From: Candidatus Eisenbacteria bacterium
Lineage (GTDB): Bacteria; Eisenbacteria; RBG-16-71-46; CAIMUX01; JAHJDP01
Reading direction: 5' to 3'
Assembly (NCBI GenBank): GCA_018831195.1
Contig: JAHJDP010000004.1
Location: forward strand, 117,776 to 159,280
Length of the DNA stretch: 41,505 nucleotides
Shown: one piece after another, positions 40,258-41,505 of the stretch
Layout: each line of letters opens with the position of its first letter
Position numbering within the stretch: the first letter of the stretch is position 1
Made by a program: the position numbers and the translations under genes
Notes under the pieces: model-generated
Database searches by the model: none
What the model was told of the DNA's origin: nothing
Seen by the model: the letters and a program-made list of their open reading frames with translations, nothing else

Positions 40258-41220
40258 TTGAGCCTTTGGAAAAATTGGTATTTCTGGGTGACCGGCACTT
40301 CCGGCGCCCCGATTCATACCGTTCCCGCCTTCCACTGGATTCGGGGCCGCGTCGGACAGCGCCAAAATCCCGATGGGATGAGAAGCCTGATTCATTACGG
40401 CGTCTCATTCGCGCTACTGTCTCTAATCGCGGATTGGTTGCTGGTCTATCCGGCCGGTCCTTATCCCTTCATTATTATGGCGGCGGTGCACTCTCTTTGG
40501 ATCTCCGCCCTGCTGATGCTGCTCGTTTTCAATGTGGGGTTTCTCGAGACGCTTGACGGTCGACCCTTGGGGCGCCTGAACGGGGCGAATATCCTGACCC
40601 TGGGAAGACTGCTTCTCTTGCCGTTGCTGGCCTATTTGATAGGTGTCCGGCAGTTCAGTTTGGCGGCTCCGCTCTACCTGATTCTGGCGGCCACCGATGT
40701 CTTGGATGGGCTATGGGCCCGCTGGAAAAAGCAGATCACCAAGCTGGGTATTGTGCTCGATCCCCTTGCCGATGTCGCCTTTCACCTATGGGTCTTCGGC
40801 GCCCTGTCTTGGGCCGGGCTCATCCCGCCATGGATCTTGGTTCTGGTTCTTATCCGTTATGCGCTTCTCATCGGGGGCGGCATTTTTCTCTATTTAACAA
40901 AAGGTCAAATCCGTGTTCTGCCCACACCCTTTGGAAAAGCAACCGGTGTCCTTATCACCGCCGCCACGATGGTCTTGCTCGTGAGCCCAGCTTCATCGAA
41001 TGGGTGGCTTGACTGGATCGTCCGCGGTCTTGGGGTCATCCTTCTGCTGACGGTGCTCCATGTCATCGCCATCGGATGGGTCAATCTAAGACTTCCACTT
41101 CAGACCGACCCGGCGCCAACACAGGTGCGGGGGCGCTGGGCTCAATCCCTAAAAAAGCAAGGCGAGGATCGGGAGGTGGATGCATCACATCCCGGAGAAT
41201 CAGGATCCAAGAAGAAATGA
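40258..41220 (+). CDS. CDP-alcohol phosphatidyltransferase family membrane protein
   Basis: 320 residues from a TTG at 40258. The catalytic motif D-G-x2-A-R-x8-G-x3-D-x3-D is complete in 'DGLWARWKKQITKLGIVLD' and 'PLAD'. Upstream 'NGANILTLGRLLLLPLLAYL' is also typical. About 110 residues precede the CDP-alcohol domain, with two membrane-like segments ('HYGVSFALLSLIADWLLVY' and 'FIIMAAVHSLWISALLMLLV'), longer than simple PgsA proteins. The C-terminal tail (~30 residues) is charged. An ATG at 40378 is a plausible shorter start. The alcohol substrate cannot be told from motif alone. It follows ppdK by 17 bp and overlaps the sirtuin by 4 bases. Confidence 0.87.
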   Translation: MSLWKNWYFWVTGTSGAPIHTVPAFHWIRGRVGQRQNPDGMRSLIHYGVSFALLSLIADWLLVYPAGPYPFIIMAAVHSLWISALLMLLVFNVGFLETLDGRPLGRLNGANILTLGRLLLLPLLAYLIGVRQFSLAAPLYLILAATDVLDGLWARWKKQITKLGIVLDPLADVAFHLWVFGALSWAGLIPPWILVLVLIRYALLIGGGIFLYLTKGQIRVLPTPFGKATGVLITAATMVLLVSPASSNGWLDWIVRGLGVILLLTVLHVIAIGWVNLRLPLQTDPAPTQVRGRWAQSLKKQGEDREVDASHPGESGSKKK

Positions 41221-41505
41221 CCATAGATCGTGAAACGCGGGCGCGTCAGCTCATCGCTGGAAGCCGTTCGCCCGTTATTCTCACCGGAGCCGGTTTTTCC
41301 GCGGAGAGCGGTGTGCCGACTTTCAGAGGGGCCGGCGGTTTATGGGAGGGTTTCCAGGCCGAGGAACTGGCGACGCCGCAAGCCTTCGCAGCCGATCCTG
41401 AAAAGGTCTGGCGATGGTATGCGTGGAGAAGAGGTAAGGTTGATGAAGCCCGGCCCCATGCCGGACACCGATCATTGGTTCAATGGCAACGGCGGTTGCC
41501 ATCCC
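41217..41505 (+). CDS. Sirtuin (NAD-dependent deacylase), C-terminal part outside window
   Basis: The ATG overlaps the previous stop codon (ATGA) and the frame is open to the window end (96 codons). The N-terminal NAD-binding motifs are clear: 'VILTGAGFSAESGVPTFRG', 'GGLWEGFQAEELATPQAF' and 'KVWRWYAWRRGKV'. The Tyr/Arg pair in 'WYAWRR' is the class III signature linked to desuccinylation as well as deacetylation. The catalytic His and zinc Cys region lie beyond the window. CobB/SIR2 call is firm; substrate preference is inferred. Confidence 0.93.
   Translation, partial: MTIDRETRARQLIAGSRSPVILTGAGFSAESGVPTFRGAGGLWEGFQAEELATPQAFAADPEKVWRWYAWRRGKVDEARPHAGHRSLVQWQRRLPS

Overview
The window (41.5 kb, GC-rich, few gaps) reads as chromosome from a free-living Gram-negative-type bacterium. 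It carries lipoproteins with lipoboxes, a probable outer-membrane beta-barrel, and secreted proteins ending in a FlgD-like/T9SS-type C-terminal domain with an 'RPNPFNP' entry motif. That ending, together with EtfAB, PPDK, an IHF/HU protein and many GTG/TTG starts, suggests the FCB group or a nearby candidate phylum (Eisenbacteria/Latescibacteria-like). This placement is inference; no rRNA or tRNA gene was found to anchor it. No CRISPR array, insertion sequence, integrase or prophage was seen.

Layout. 1-5949 (minus strand): a likely operon running DnaQ-like exonuclease with a WYL domain, family-5 solute-binding protein, alanine racemase, NtrY-like histidine kinase, NtrX-like response regulator (cut by the window edge). 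6207-10908 (plus): CoA-binding protein, lipoprotein, EtfB, EtfA, acyl-CoA thioesterase, TIM-barrel sugar-isomerase-like protein, then a strong hairpin. 11068-13849 (minus): SpeD and a membrane-anchored phosphodiesterase. 14120-19557 (plus): sensor kinase, sigma-54 response regulator, a periplasmic four-repeat helical protein and a beta-barrel-like protein. 19679-25588 (plus): YbbR protein, small four-cysteine protein, HU/IHF, RsmI, CDP-alcohol phosphatidyltransferase, Tmk, LarB and LarC, the last five joined by short overlaps.

25589-37427 (plus) is the most unusual part. A 472-bp gap holds a near-consensus promoter, a possible RNA pseudoknot and a terminator-like hairpin. It is followed by a 1070-residue cysteine-rich secreted protein, two related lipoproteins with fibronectin/Ig-like repeats, a beta-propeller protein with a FlgD-like tail, and a multi-pass glycosyltransferase-39-like protein fused to TPRs. 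37517-41505 (plus): PPDK, a second CDP-alcohol phosphatidyltransferase and a sirtuin cut by the window edge.

The housekeeping parts fit together as energy and redox metabolism (Etf, thioesterase, PPDK), nucleotide and phospholipid synthesis, and cofactor assembly (LarB/C). The parts most likely to be undescribed are the surface-protein locus with its structured leader, the kinase/regulator/helical-repeat/barrel envelope locus, the exonuclease-WYL fusion and the 66-residue cysteine protein. All functional calls come from reading motifs by eye; no database search was run. Several starts were moved from the longest possible ORF to the codon best supported by a ribosome binding site or signal peptide.
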